This document shows, in pieces, positions 44,224 through 52,325 of a stretch of 64,000 nucleotides of DNA. Both the position numbers and the translations under genes were made by a program. The stretch spans positions 3,226,714 to 3,290,713 of the forward strand of contig CP129480.1 of the NCBI GenBank assembly GCA_030583885.1, in the 5' to 3' direction. Position 1 is the first letter of the stretch, and each line of letters starts with the position of its first letter. This stretch comes from Anaerolineales bacterium (lineage in GTDB: Bacteria > Chloroflexota > Anaerolineae > Anaerolineales > Villigracilaceae). The notes below the pieces were generated by a model. That model was not told the DNA's origin. It made no database searches and worked only from the letters and a program-made list of their open reading frames with translations.

Positions 44224-45264
44224 CTACCCCGCCACCTCAAACAAATGATCGGCAGGCAACTGCACAAAAACATTTTCGCCGTGCGCATACATCGGCGCGG
44301 GCATCGGCAGGCGCACGCGCGTCGTCACACTGCCCAGCCGCACCTGAAGCTCTAACGCCTCGCCGCGAAATAAACAACTCTGCACCACGCCCTTTAGAGA
44401 ATGTCCTCTTTCCTCTTTTTGAATGCGGATGTGTTCTGGTCTGATGGCGAACACACTTCGACCGACCTTTGACTCATCCTTGAGTTTCACCCTGCCCACC
44501 TCCGCCGCCTCCAGCCACCCGTCGCCTGATTCGCCTTCGAGGAACAGATCCACCCCGACAAATTTTGCGCTCCGCACGCACGGCGGACGATGAAACAGCA
44601 CATTGGGCTTGTCATATGCGGTGACTTCCCCATCCAACAAAATCGCCATACGGTCAGACATCGCCATGGCTTCGCTCAAATCATGCGTGACGAAGATCGT
44701 CGTAATGCCCAACTCACGCTGAATTTCACGGATCGCCGCCTGCAAATTCATCCGTACTGACGTATCCAAACTCGAGAGCGGTTCATCCAGCATCAACAAT
44801 TTGGGATTAGTCACCAACGCCCGCGCCAACGCCACCCGCTGACCCTCTCCACCCGAAAGCTGACCCACATTGCGCTTCTCTATCCCAGGTAAGCCGATCA
44901 AATCCAACATGCGTTTCACTTCCCCATGAATCCCGCCCGCTGAAACACCCTGCATCTTCAACCCAAAGCCAATGTTCTCTTCCACATTGAAGAACGGAAA
45001 AAGATACGACTTCTGGAACATCAACACTGCCCCGCGCTTGTTCGGCTCCGTCTTCAGAATCGACTCGCCATCGAAGAGAATGTCGCCGCCATCGGGTCGT
45101 TCGATGCCCGCAATCAGTTTCAGCAGCGTGGACTTGCCCGTGCCAGAAGGTCCCAACAAGGCGACCATTTCACCGTCGTTGACGGAAAGCGAAAAATCCT
45201 TCAACACAGGCGCAGAGGCGTTGGGGTAGGTTTTGTGGAGAGAGGTGATAGTAATGTGGGTCAT
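44224..45264 (-). CDS. ABC importer ATPase (YnjD-like, TOBE domain)
   Basis: The 346-residue ATPase has Walker A GPSGTGKST, a Q-loop in LMFQKSYLFPF, the signature LSGGEGQR, Walker B KLLMLDEP and the H-loop in IFVTHDLSEA. A C-terminal TOBE-like regulatory part (about 245-340) contains FAIRPEHIRI. It is of the CUT1/Fe/spermidine importer type. It ends the minus-strand operon: binding protein, DM13 protein, two permeases, ATPase. A REP-like sequence (45279-45372) lies between it and the second permease. Confidence 0.85.
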   Translation of the reverse strand: MTHITITSLHKTYPNASAPVLKDFSLSVNDGEMVALLGPSGTGKSTLLKLIAGIERPDGGDILFDGESILKTEPNKRGAVLMFQKSYLFPFFNVEENIGFGLKMQGVSAGGIHGEVKRMLDLIGLPGIEKRNVGQLSGGEGQRVALARALVTNPKLLMLDEPLSSLDTSVRMNLQAAIREIQRELGITTIFVTHDLSEAMAMSDRMAILLDGEVTAYDKPNVLFHRPPCVRSAKFVGVDLFLEGESGDGWLEAAEVGRVKLKDESKVGRSVFAIRPEHIRIQKEERGHSLKGVVQSCLFRGEALELQVRLGSVTTRVRLPMPAPMYAHGENVFVQLPADHLFEVAG

Positions 45265-45278
45265 AAATTCCTTTTATG

Positions 45279-45372
45279 TCATTGCGAGAAGGAGCGGAGC
45301 GACGACGAAGTAATCCCCCACGATGATGAGATTGCTTCGCGGCGAAAGAGCATCGCCACTCGCAATGACATA
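45279..45372. repeat. REP/MITE-like palindromic repeat
   Basis: GTCATTGCGAG at the left end and CTCGCAATGACAT at the right end are inverted. GATTGCTTCGC lies between them. It is the same family as 23065-23196 and 47649-47733, here inserted between two genes of an operon. Confidence 0.7.
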
Positions 45373-45376
45373 CTCG

Positions 45377-46165
45377 CTAATACTGCTCCCGAATCTCATT
45401 CCCGTGTCGCATCAACTCGCGCGCGGTGAAGGCAATGACCAGCACAGGCGGCAGGACGAATAACAGGGATTGAATCCCGATCGTGGATGGATTACCGCCC
45501 GAGGCGGCGGCGAATAACAAAATGGGCAGGGTAATAATTTTCCCGCCGCCGATGAGCAGGGTAAGCAGGTATTGACTCCATGAGATAAGGAAGGCAAATA
45601 ATGTTGCGACCACCAAACTGGGAGTCATCATCCGTAGAGTGACGTTGAAGAAGATTTGCAGGGGGCTTGCGCCAAGCGCCAGGGCTTGATGTTCAAAGTT
45701 CTCGTCGTAACGGGCAAAGGCGCTGGAAAGGGTGAAGATGGTGTACGGCAATGTCGGAATCAAATGCGCCAGCACCACGCCGAAGATCGTCCCTGCCAAG
45801 CCGAGTTGCAGGAAGAGGATGTTGAGTCCCATGCCGATTGCCAGCGGCGGGACGACCGTCGGCAGGAAGAACAACAGCCAAGCCAACTGCCTGCCTTTGA
45901 ATTGACGCAATCCCATCACACGGGCGGCGGGAAAGGCAAACAATAAGGAAAGCACAGAAACAATAATTGCGATCGTCAACCCATCACGCAGACCTGTCAA
46001 CGTGCGCGAGTCGTTCAAGGCGCGGTCATAAGTGGAGGTTGTCCACTCGGTGGGAAAGGGTGCAGGGAAGAACCAACGGGTGGAGAATCCATAGGCGATG
46101 AAGAGGAGGAGAGGCGCGATGAGGATGAGGTAGAGAAGGAATCGGGTGAGGTGTTTCGAGGTCAT
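45377..46165 (-). CDS. ABC importer permease 2
   Basis: The 262-residue protein has six hydrophobic helices and the permease EAA-like loop around DENFEHQALALGASPLQIFFNVTLRMMTPSLV, where the ATPase docks. It resembles the second half of YnjC-type or ThiP/PotC-type permeases. Its ATG overlaps the stop of the preceding permease by one base. With that permease it forms the membrane channel for the importer. Confidence 0.85.
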   Translation of the reverse strand: MTSKHLTRFLLYLILIAPLLLFIAYGFSTRWFFPAPFPTEWTTSTYDRALNDSRTLTGLRDGLTIAIIVSVLSLLFAFPAARVMGLRQFKGRQLAWLLFFLPTVVPPLAIGMGLNILFLQLGLAGTIFGVVLAHLIPTLPYTIFTLSSAFARYDENFEHQALALGASPLQIFFNVTLRMMTPSLVVATLFAFLISWSQYLLTLLIGGGKIITLPILLFAAASGGNPSTIGIQSLLFVLPPVLVIAFTARELMRHGNEIREQY

Positions 46166-47013
46166 TATTTCTTCTCCAACCTCAAACTCACCACTGCCAC
46201 GAGCATGACGATGACGGTAATAATCAGGCTGAGGACCATGCCTTCGGAGCGGGCACGCAGGTCTGGGTCAAGGAAGAAGCGCAGGGCGAGGACAGGTAAC
46301 GCTCGCGGGTAGCCGACTCCCAAAATGGCTGGAACTTCGTAACTGCTGAAGATAAATCCAAAAACAAGCAGGGAGCCAGAGAGCAAGGCAGGCGCCACTT
46401 GTGGAATGGTGATGTGGCGCAGTCGCTGCCAAAAGTTCGCGCCGAGATTTTGCGCGACGACATCGTAACCGATGGGCTGGGAGCGCAGAACGGCAAGGAC
46501 GATGAGCGCAAGGAAGGGAATCTCTTTGCCGATGTAATGCAGGATAATGCCAATGCCGTAACGGTCACGCACGAGGACGGGAAACTGGTCCGTGGCGGTA
46601 ATGAGACTGAGCGCCGCCGCCCAACGGGCAAGAAGCCCGCTTTGAGAGAGGAAGAGCAGGAGCGCGGTGGCAAAGACGAGATGAGGGAAAGCGAGATTCC
46701 AGTTGAGGGCGAGGGTGTCTGATTGCGTGCGGTGATTGTTGAGCCAGACGGCGACGAGCAATGCAAATGCCGATGCAAGCAGGGTTGCTGTGATGCTGAC
46801 CCACAACGAAAATGCGAGCGACACCCAAAACTCCGAGTCGGCGGCGAGGGCGGCGCGATAAGCGCGGAAGGAAACGTCGCTTTGACCGATGACGCTGATA
46901 AAGCCGAGACTTTCTGCAATAGCATACAAAAGACTCGCGCCCAGCATGACGAGGATGAGTGTCAATGCTGGGGCGAGGGCGGTGTAGGGATTTTTTTGAA
47001 TCTTGTTAAGCAC
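46165..47013 (-). CDS. ABC importer permease 1
   Basis: The 282-residue protein has about six helices and the docking loop IGYDVVAQNLGANFWQRLRHITIPQVAPALLSG (EAA-like AxxLGAxxxQRxxxI..P). It pairs with the next permease, which it overlaps by one base. In E. coli the related YnjC is a single fused polypeptide. Here the two halves are separate genes. Confidence 0.85.
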   Translation of the reverse strand: MLNKIQKNPYTALAPALTLILVMLGASLLYAIAESLGFISVIGQSDVSFRAYRAALAADSEFWVSLAFSLWVSITATLLASAFALLVAVWLNNHRTQSDTLALNWNLAFPHLVFATALLLFLSQSGLLARWAAALSLITATDQFPVLVRDRYGIGIILHYIGKEIPFLALIVLAVLRSQPIGYDVVAQNLGANFWQRLRHITIPQVAPALLSGSLLVFGFIFSSYEVPAILGVGYPRALPVLALRFFLDPDLRARSEGMVLSLIITVIVMLVAVVSLRLEKK

Positions 47014-47043
47014 GGCTTGGAGCTCAAAGTATGGATTCGAATT

Positions 47044-47625
47044 TCACGGGGGATTCAATGGCGCAGCGGCAAAGGGGACAGCAAACGCCTGACACCAGAT
47101 CACCACAGACTTGTATTGACTCAGGTCAAGGTCGGCGGGGAGTTCATAATTTTGGTCGCCGATGTTGCCTTTCAACCTGCCCAGGCTGTAATAGCCTGGG
47201 ATTTCACTGCCCGAAGCATTGGGCACGGGGTCAACGGGTACGAGGTAGACGTACAGATCGGGTCCGTTATCAACGGAGAAGTTTTGCAAACGCAAAATTC
47301 GGGTACTATCTGCCAGTTGATAGACAGCCGCTTCACCTGAACTTAAGTGCGCAAGGTTATAGAAGGAACCACGCGACAAGACCTGATCCGCCACAACCAC
47401 AGGCGGATTTTCAACGGGCGCTTGCGGCTCGACAGCCTCGACGGTGGGGTTGGTCTCTGCTTCGGATGGCGTCCCACTGACTTCGACGACAGAAGTAGGC
47501 AACGGTTCGCTGACCGCTTTATCAATAAAAGCTGGAGAGAAGAACCACCAACCAAACGCAACTACAATCCCCAGGACAATAACGATACCAAGATAACCCC
47601 AGGGTGAACTATTTTTTCGGCGCAT
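47044..47625 (-). CDS. DM13-domain membrane-anchored protein
   Basis: The 193-residue protein has an N-terminal transmembrane anchor (about 10-32), a Pro/Thr/Glu-rich linker (about 40-78) and a DM13 domain (about 80-190). The domain shows FSVDNGPDLYVYLVPVD and GDQNYELPADLDLSQYKSVVIWCQAFAVPFAAAPL. The single Cys in this last motif is the conserved one proposed for redox or electron-transfer roles of DM13 proteins. It lies between the importer's binding protein and first permease, so it may act with the importer outside the membrane. Confidence 0.8.
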   Translation of the reverse strand: MRRKNSSPWGYLGIVIVLGIVVAFGWWFFSPAFIDKAVSEPLPTSVVEVSGTPSEAETNPTVEAVEPQAPVENPPVVVADQVLSRGSFYNLAHLSSGEAAVYQLADSTRILRLQNFSVDNGPDLYVYLVPVDPVPNASGSEIPGYYSLGRLKGNIGDQNYELPADLDLSQYKSVVIWCQAFAVPFAAAPLNPP

Positions 47626-47648
47626 GATGTGTTCCTTTAGTAGATTTC

Positions 47649-47733
47649 CATCATTGCGAGACGCGCTCGTTGCGTTGAAGCAATCTCATGGTTCGCCGGG
47701 AGATTGCTTCACAAAGTGCGCTCGCAATGACAT
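47649..47733. repeat. REP/MITE-like palindromic repeat
   Basis: ATCATTGCGAGACGCGCTCG at the left and GCGCTCGCAATGACATT at the right are inverted, with GAAGCAATCTC and GAGATTGCTTC between them. It is the third clear member of the GCAATCTC repeat family. It lies between the DM13 gene and the binding-protein gene. Confidence 0.75.
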
Positions 47734-48977
47734 TATTTCTGCAAAACAAACGTCAGCCAATCCTGCTCGAGCAAGCCCTGGTATTCGGCGGCAGAGTCAC
47801 CGACGAGTGATTTGGCAAGGTCTGAGGCTGGGGTGGCGGCGTCGCCCAATTTGGAAGCGGCAGTTTCGAGCGCGGAAAGAGCCGCAGGGTCCGTCACGCG
47901 GGTCACGTCAATGGCGTAGCCGAGTCCGAATCCATTTTCGGGGAGAATCTGCGCGGCTTGGAATTCGGGTTCGAGCAGGAGATTTGCCAACACGAGCGCG
48001 GCGGCTTTGTTGGGCGCGTTGAGCGGAATGGCGACATAGTTGAAATCGCCGATCATGTAGTTATCGAAGACGAAGGCGCGCGCGGTTTCAGGCATGCGAC
48101 CATCGGCGATCCAGCGACCTGCGCCCGTGATATCTTGAGTCAGGCTGAGATCCACTTCGTTGTTGGCGAAAAGGTTGACGAGTTCGGATTCGTCTTTGGG
48201 GTAGGTCTCACCGCCCCGCCACAAACAGGGCTTCATCTCATTGAAGTAATCCCACAACGCGGGGGAGTGTCGATCCCACAGGGCTTGATCGAACGTGAGC
48301 CATTGCTTCGCATCGCCACTGAGTTCATAGAGCGCGCCTTTGGCAAAACGGGTACCAAGGAACCCGCCAGGTCCGGGCGCGATATAGGTGAAGCGACCAG
48401 GATTGGCGCACGCCCACTCTTTGAGTTCGGCGTACGAACGCGGCAGGTCTTGTTCATTCGTGCGGGCAGAATCGTAAACGAATTGCAACTGCGCCGAAGA
48501 CCACGGGCTTTCCTGATTATCCACAGGATTACCGAAGTCAAGATTGATGGCGGGGTTTTCCCAGTCCACCAGTGCCGCGTTGGGAATTTTCTGCGCCCAA
48601 TCCTTGTAGAGCATGTCGGCTTGTTTGAGCGTGAAGAAGTTCTCGCCGTTGATCCAGATCAAGTCCACTGAGCCAGGGTCGATGCCAGCCTGCTTTTCGC
48701 TCAAGACCTGATTGACCGCATCCGCCGTATCGGCGAGCGGGACACGGTTGAGTGTGATGTCGTAGCGTTTCTTCAAGGCTTTGCCGTAGAAGTTATCCAC
48801 GTAGGCGTTGATGCTGTCCGACCCGCCCCAGATGTACCAGTTGACGGTCTGCCCTTTGGCGGCGGCGAGCACGCTATCCCAATCGTTGAGGTCGAATTCT
48901 GATGACGATGGTGCAGGTGAAGCACAAGCGGCGAGCAACAGAGCAAGGATGGTCATCAAAAAGATTATTTTCTTCAT
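47733..48977 (-). CDS. ABC importer solute-binding lipoprotein (YnjB-like)
   Basis: The 414-residue protein has a lipoprotein signal peptide with lipobox LLAAC (Cys18). The binding-protein fold begins GQTVNWYIWGGSDSINAYVDNF, close in style to YnjB (VNxYxWGGs..IN). Later VDLIWINGENFFTLKQADMLY and a C-terminal YNYVAIPLNAPNKAAALVLANLLL-like stretch are typical of family 1/6 binding proteins. It should deliver the solute to the two permeases downstream. The solute of YnjBCD systems is not settled (thiamine-like, putrescine or sulfonate-type molecules have been discussed). Confidence 0.8.
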   Translation of the reverse strand: MKKIIFLMTILALLLAACASPAPSSSEFDLNDWDSVLAAAKGQTVNWYIWGGSDSINAYVDNFYGKALKKRYDITLNRVPLADTADAVNQVLSEKQAGIDPGSVDLIWINGENFFTLKQADMLYKDWAQKIPNAALVDWENPAINLDFGNPVDNQESPWSSAQLQFVYDSARTNEQDLPRSYAELKEWACANPGRFTYIAPGPGGFLGTRFAKGALYELSGDAKQWLTFDQALWDRHSPALWDYFNEMKPCLWRGGETYPKDESELVNLFANNEVDLSLTQDITGAGRWIADGRMPETARAFVFDNYMIGDFNYVAIPLNAPNKAAALVLANLLLEPEFQAAQILPENGFGLGYAIDVTRVTDPAALSALETAASKLGDAATPASDLAKSLVGDSAAEYQGLLEQDWLTFVLQK

Positions 48978-49059
48978 TTCTTTTCTCCTTTATTTTTTTA
49001 AACACAAGTACACCACGGTCACAAAGGAAAAACCTTGGTGTACTTTGTGTCCTTCGTGT

Positions 49060-50478
49060 TTAATTGCCTTTCGCAAAGCGATACTTCAAAAACGCACCCA
49101 ACTCTTTCCCGATATTCGGCAACGTCTCACGCATGAAGAAATCCGCCACTTTCAAAATGGCGCTCGAAAATGTGGGATACGGGTACACCAAGCGATAAAT
49201 TTTGTGCAGTGAAATCTTCTGGCTGATGGCAAGCGTGAAAAATGAAATCATTTCCGAAGCCAGCGGACCGACAATCGTCACATGCAGAATCTGCCCCGTC
49301 AGGCGAATCACATCGGCAATGATGAATCCATGCTCCACGCCGTCGGTGTAGCCTCTGTCAGTGTGGTCTTTGAAATTGACGCGAATGCGCTTGATGAGTT
49401 GCGGATGATATTTCTCCGCGATCTGTTTCTGCGTCAGCCCCACGTTCGCCACTTCAGGGTCGCTGAACGTGGCGTTCGGAAAGATCGGTTCCTTCTTCGC
49501 CAGCGGCAAAAACGGAAACGCGATTCGCTGGACGACACGCCGTCCCTGAGCATTTGCCGAATGCGTAAAAGCGGACGTGGGAGTCACATCCCCGATCGCA
49601 TACACACCCTTGACATTGGTCTCGCCATATGAGTTGACCTGCACCCCCGTCCGCGCATCGACCTTAACCCCAGCCTGCTCCAGCTCAAGCGACTCGAGAT
49701 TCCGCACCCGGCCGACTGCCACCAAAACCTTGTCCACGTCAGGGATTTGGATTTCCTTGTCGCCTTGATTCAACATCAATGTTTTCGTCGCTTCATCGAA
49801 TGATTTCGCCGTCGCGCCATAATGCACGACAATACCCTTCCTCTCGATCTCAGGCTCCATTGCATCCGCCACCTCAGGGATGTATGTCATCAGCGGGCGT
49901 TTATCGAGTGCAAACATGGTTACTTTTGCGCCCAGTTTACAGAAGGCAAACGCCATCTCCAACGCAATGATCCCCGCACCCATAACCACCAAATGCTTCG
50001 GCATATCGCTCAAGTCGAACAGGGTCTCATTCGTCAATGTCCGTTCCCTGGGCAGCCCGGGGATTTCGATCACGCGCGGGCGCGCTCCCGTGGAGATGAC
50101 GATATTCTCCGCGGTAAGTTTTTGCGTCCTGCCTGCTTTCAACGCCACTTCGATTTCCTTCGGTGCGGTGAACTTTGCCATGCCTTCGATGAAGGTGACG
50201 TTCTTCAGATGCCGCACTTCTTCGGTCTCTTTGTCGCGCAGGGCGTCACGTTTGCGGGTCACTTCGCGCAAGGCTTCATCGGGGTTCATCCCAGGCTTGA
50301 AGGTCTTCGCCAAATGGATCAACGTCTTCGACGGCACACAACCCACGTTCGTGCAATCCCCGCCGACCTGATTGCCTTCAATAAATGCGACCTGCTTGCC
50401 CAATCCCGCCAGCCCAATCGCAGCCGTCATCCCGCCCGACCCCGCGCCGATAACGATGGTATGAAAATGATTTGTCAT
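49060..50478 (-). CDS. Pyridine nucleotide-disulfide oxidoreductase (mercuric-reductase/lipoamide-dehydrogenase-like)
   Basis: The 472-residue flavoprotein has FAD-binding GAGSGG, the redox-active disulfide CTNVGCVPSK (Cys42, Cys47), the NAD(P)-binding GAGIIALEMAFAF and the second FAD motif GVYAIGDVT. A dimerisation domain follows. The C-terminal His-Glu catalytic pair usual for lipoamide dehydrogenase is not evident, and the end (VADFFMRETLPNIGKELGAFLKY) is unlike it. There is no heavy-metal domain. It belongs to the broad MerA-like reductases of unknown substrate, often found beside TVP38 membrane proteins, as here. Confidence 0.8.
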   Translation of the reverse strand: MTNHFHTIVIGAGSGGMTAAIGLAGLGKQVAFIEGNQVGGDCTNVGCVPSKTLIHLAKTFKPGMNPDEALREVTRKRDALRDKETEEVRHLKNVTFIEGMAKFTAPKEIEVALKAGRTQKLTAENIVISTGARPRVIEIPGLPRERTLTNETLFDLSDMPKHLVVMGAGIIALEMAFAFCKLGAKVTMFALDKRPLMTYIPEVADAMEPEIERKGIVVHYGATAKSFDEATKTLMLNQGDKEIQIPDVDKVLVAVGRVRNLESLELEQAGVKVDARTGVQVNSYGETNVKGVYAIGDVTPTSAFTHSANAQGRRVVQRIAFPFLPLAKKEPIFPNATFSDPEVANVGLTQKQIAEKYHPQLIKRIRVNFKDHTDRGYTDGVEHGFIIADVIRLTGQILHVTIVGPLASEMISFFTLAISQKISLHKIYRLVYPYPTFSSAILKVADFFMRETLPNIGKELGAFLKYRFAKGN

Positions 50479-50507
50479 GATGTGTAATCCTATGTATGAA
50501 ACTCTGG

Positions 50508-50555
50508 TGGTTGAGTAGAGCGGGTGTTCGTCCCGCTCGTATCGAAACCACCGCT
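50508..50555. repeat. Imperfect palindromic repeat with GGTGGTTGAGTAG
   Basis: GGTGGTTGAGTAGAGCGGG and CCCGCTCGTATCGAAACCACC pair as an imperfect hairpin. The GGTGGTTGAGTAG word recurs in the perfect hairpin at 50596-50642, 88 bp away. Confidence 0.6.
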
Positions 50556-50595
50556 AAGCAAAGTAATTCCTGTTACGAATATTCTCTCAAAAACT

Positions 50596-50642
50596 GGTGG
50601 TTGAGTAGTGGCGCCAAAGAGCGGCGCCACTACTCAACCACC
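50596..50642. repeat. Perfect 20-bp inverted repeat overlapping a stop codon
   Basis: Arms GGTGGTTGAGTAGTGGCGCC (50596-50615) and its exact complement (50623-50642) enclose a 7-nt loop. The stop of the minus-strand TVP38 gene (50630-50632) lies inside the right arm, so the last residues VVE are encoded by the repeat. There is no T tract. It could end transcription or stabilise the 3' end. Confidence 0.75.
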
Positions 50643-51349
50643 GAATTGGGTTGAATAGTTTTCGCTTCTTTCTTCTTAAACATCCGCGAAAGCGCAATAC
50701 TCACAATAAAAATCGCCACCGAGAAGCCCAGCGTCACAGGGTTAAATTTAGGCAATGCCCCATCGAAACTTTCCACCGAAGCGCCAAAGCCGACAAAGGC
50801 AATCGTCCCTGGGATGGAGCCGAGCGCGGTCGCCAGGATGAACGCCCAATATTTTATTTTTAAGAAGCCCGCCAGATAACTTACTGCGTCATACGGCAGG
50901 AAGATGAAGCGCATCACCATCACCGTCTCGAAACTATTCTCGCGCATCCTCCGCGCATAACGTTGAATCCAGCCATCCGAGCCGTCATCCTTCAACAAGC
51001 CTTCACCGAAGAAGCGCCCCACATAGAACGCAATTGTGGATGAGATATTGCTGGCGACGATGGTGTACAGCACGCCGAGAACGGGTCCAAAAACAAAACC
51101 GCCCGCCAGGGTTAAAACGGTGGAGGGGAACAAAATCAACGGGCGCACCGCGTAGAGGATCACATAGATCAACACGCCCCACATACCGTTCTTCATGAAA
51201 TCAAGCAACTGCTGGACGACCTGCAGGGGGGAGAGTCCGTTCGAGGCGGCATACCACTGGTAGAGGGCAACCAGCCCAACCCAAAAAAGAAGCGCAGTGA
51301 TCTTCTGTCCGTTCCGTCGAATAAAAGTTTTATCGGCTGTCGTTTCCAT
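50630..51349 (-). CDS. TVP38/TMEM64-family membrane protein
   Basis: The 239-residue protein has about five or six helices and the SNARE-associated/DedA-like core: PLILFPSTVLTLAGGFVFGPVLGVLYTIVASNISSTIAFYVGRFFGEGL, then FIFLPYDAVSYLAGFLKIKYWAFILATALGSIPGTIAF. These motifs (two re-entrant loops with conserved G and P) are typical for TVP38/TMEM64 proteins, thought to move lipids or ions. It lies upstream of the disulfide oxidoreductase in the same direction, a frequent gene pair. Its 3' end lies in the palindrome at 50596-50642. Confidence 0.85.
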   Translation of the reverse strand: METTADKTFIRRNGQKITALLFWVGLVALYQWYAASNGLSPLQVVQQLLDFMKNGMWGVLIYVILYAVRPLILFPSTVLTLAGGFVFGPVLGVLYTIVASNISSTIAFYVGRFFGEGLLKDDGSDGWIQRYARRMRENSFETVMVMRFIFLPYDAVSYLAGFLKIKYWAFILATALGSIPGTIAFVGFGASVESFDGALPKFNPVTLGFSVAIFIVSIALSRMFKKKEAKTIQPNSVVE

Positions 51350-51366
51350 AAAAATTCCTTTCCCTA

Positions 51367-52290
51367 TTGGAAAGCAAGGCGCCTGCCATTCTTACCAAAT
51401 TCGAGGCGGAAATTTACCTGCGTAAGAAACCCAAATCGATAACCATCTCAAGTATTAACATGGATATCGACCCGCTTTTACTCAAATCCCTGCTCATCAT
51501 GGCGGATATCATCGAGGCGCGCGACCCGTACACCGGCGGGCATGTCTGGCGGGTGTCACAGTTTTCAAAACTGCTGGCGGTCAAGGCGGGGCTGCCCCAC
51601 GGTGAAATCATAAAAACCAGCATCGCCGCCTACCTGCACGACATGGGAAAGGTGGGCATTCCCGACGACATCCTCAACAAACCGGAAGCTCTTACGGATG
51701 CCGAATATGCGGTCATCAAAACGCACCCATCCATTGGCGGCAAACTGCTCGAAGCGCACCCGCTGGCAGGGATTGTGTTTGAAGTTGCCAACCAGCACCA
51801 CGAGCGCATGGATGGGAAAGGCTATCCCGCCGGGCTGCGCTGCGAAGAGATTTCACTGCCCGCCCGCATCGTCAGCATCGCCGACGCCTTCGACGCCATG
51901 ACCAGCGTCCGTCCGTACCGCAGGGGCATGAGCATTGCCTCCGCCTTGGATGCGTTGAAAAACGGCGCAGGGTCCCAGTTCGATATGGAACTCGTCCGTC
52001 ACATGTGCGACCTTGGGTTGACTGGCGACCTGGATCACATCGTCGGGCATACCGCCGAAGGGATTCCCGCCGTCACCTGCCCGCAATGCGGACCCGTGAT
52101 CGCCGTTCCACGCAGTACAAAAGACGGCGATGTGATCTACTGCCGCGCCTGTCATGGCCAATTGAAGTTGCGCCAAAGCGGCGATACCTTTGAGGCGGAA
52201 ATGACCGGCATGACGGACAACCCGCACCTGCTCGAACCCCGCGCCAATGAAGATGCTGTGAACGATGTTTTGAAAAGCCTCGCAAACTAA
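51367..52290 (+). CDS. HD-GYP domain protein with C-terminal zinc-ribbon-like segment
   Basis: The 307-residue protein has an HD-GYP domain (about 35-210): DPYTGGHVWRVSQFSKLLA, YLHDMGKVGIPDDIL (HD), HHERMDGKGYPAGL (HHE and GYP) and the DAFDAMTSVRPYR motif. These are the residues of c-di-GMP phosphodiesterases. The part after 230 has CPQC...CRAC spaced by 24 residues, a zinc-ribbon arrangement not usual in the family. The start could be ATG 51367 or the ATG at codon 32 (MDIDPLLL). No receiver or sensor domain is fused. It ends at a bidirectional terminator. Confidence 0.85.
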   Translation: MESKAPAILTKFEAEIYLRKKPKSITISSINMDIDPLLLKSLLIMADIIEARDPYTGGHVWRVSQFSKLLAVKAGLPHGEIIKTSIAAYLHDMGKVGIPDDILNKPEALTDAEYAVIKTHPSIGGKLLEAHPLAGIVFEVANQHHERMDGKGYPAGLRCEEISLPARIVSIADAFDAMTSVRPYRRGMSIASALDALKNGAGSQFDMELVRHMCDLGLTGDLDHIVGHTAEGIPAVTCPQCGPVIAVPRSTKDGDVIYCRACHGQLKLRQSGDTFEAEMTGMTDNPHLLEPRANEDAVNDVLKSLAN

Positions 52291-52325
52291 AAGAGACGGT
52301 CATCTGGCGTGACCGTCTCTTTTTC
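52289..52325. terminator. Bidirectional intrinsic terminator
   Basis: Arms AAAAGAGACGGTCA (52289-52302, beginning at the HD-GYP stop) and TGACCGTCTCTTTT (52310-52323) pair over 14 bp with loop TCTGGCG, followed by T residues. It separates the convergent HD-GYP and thioredoxin reductase genes. Confidence 0.9.
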
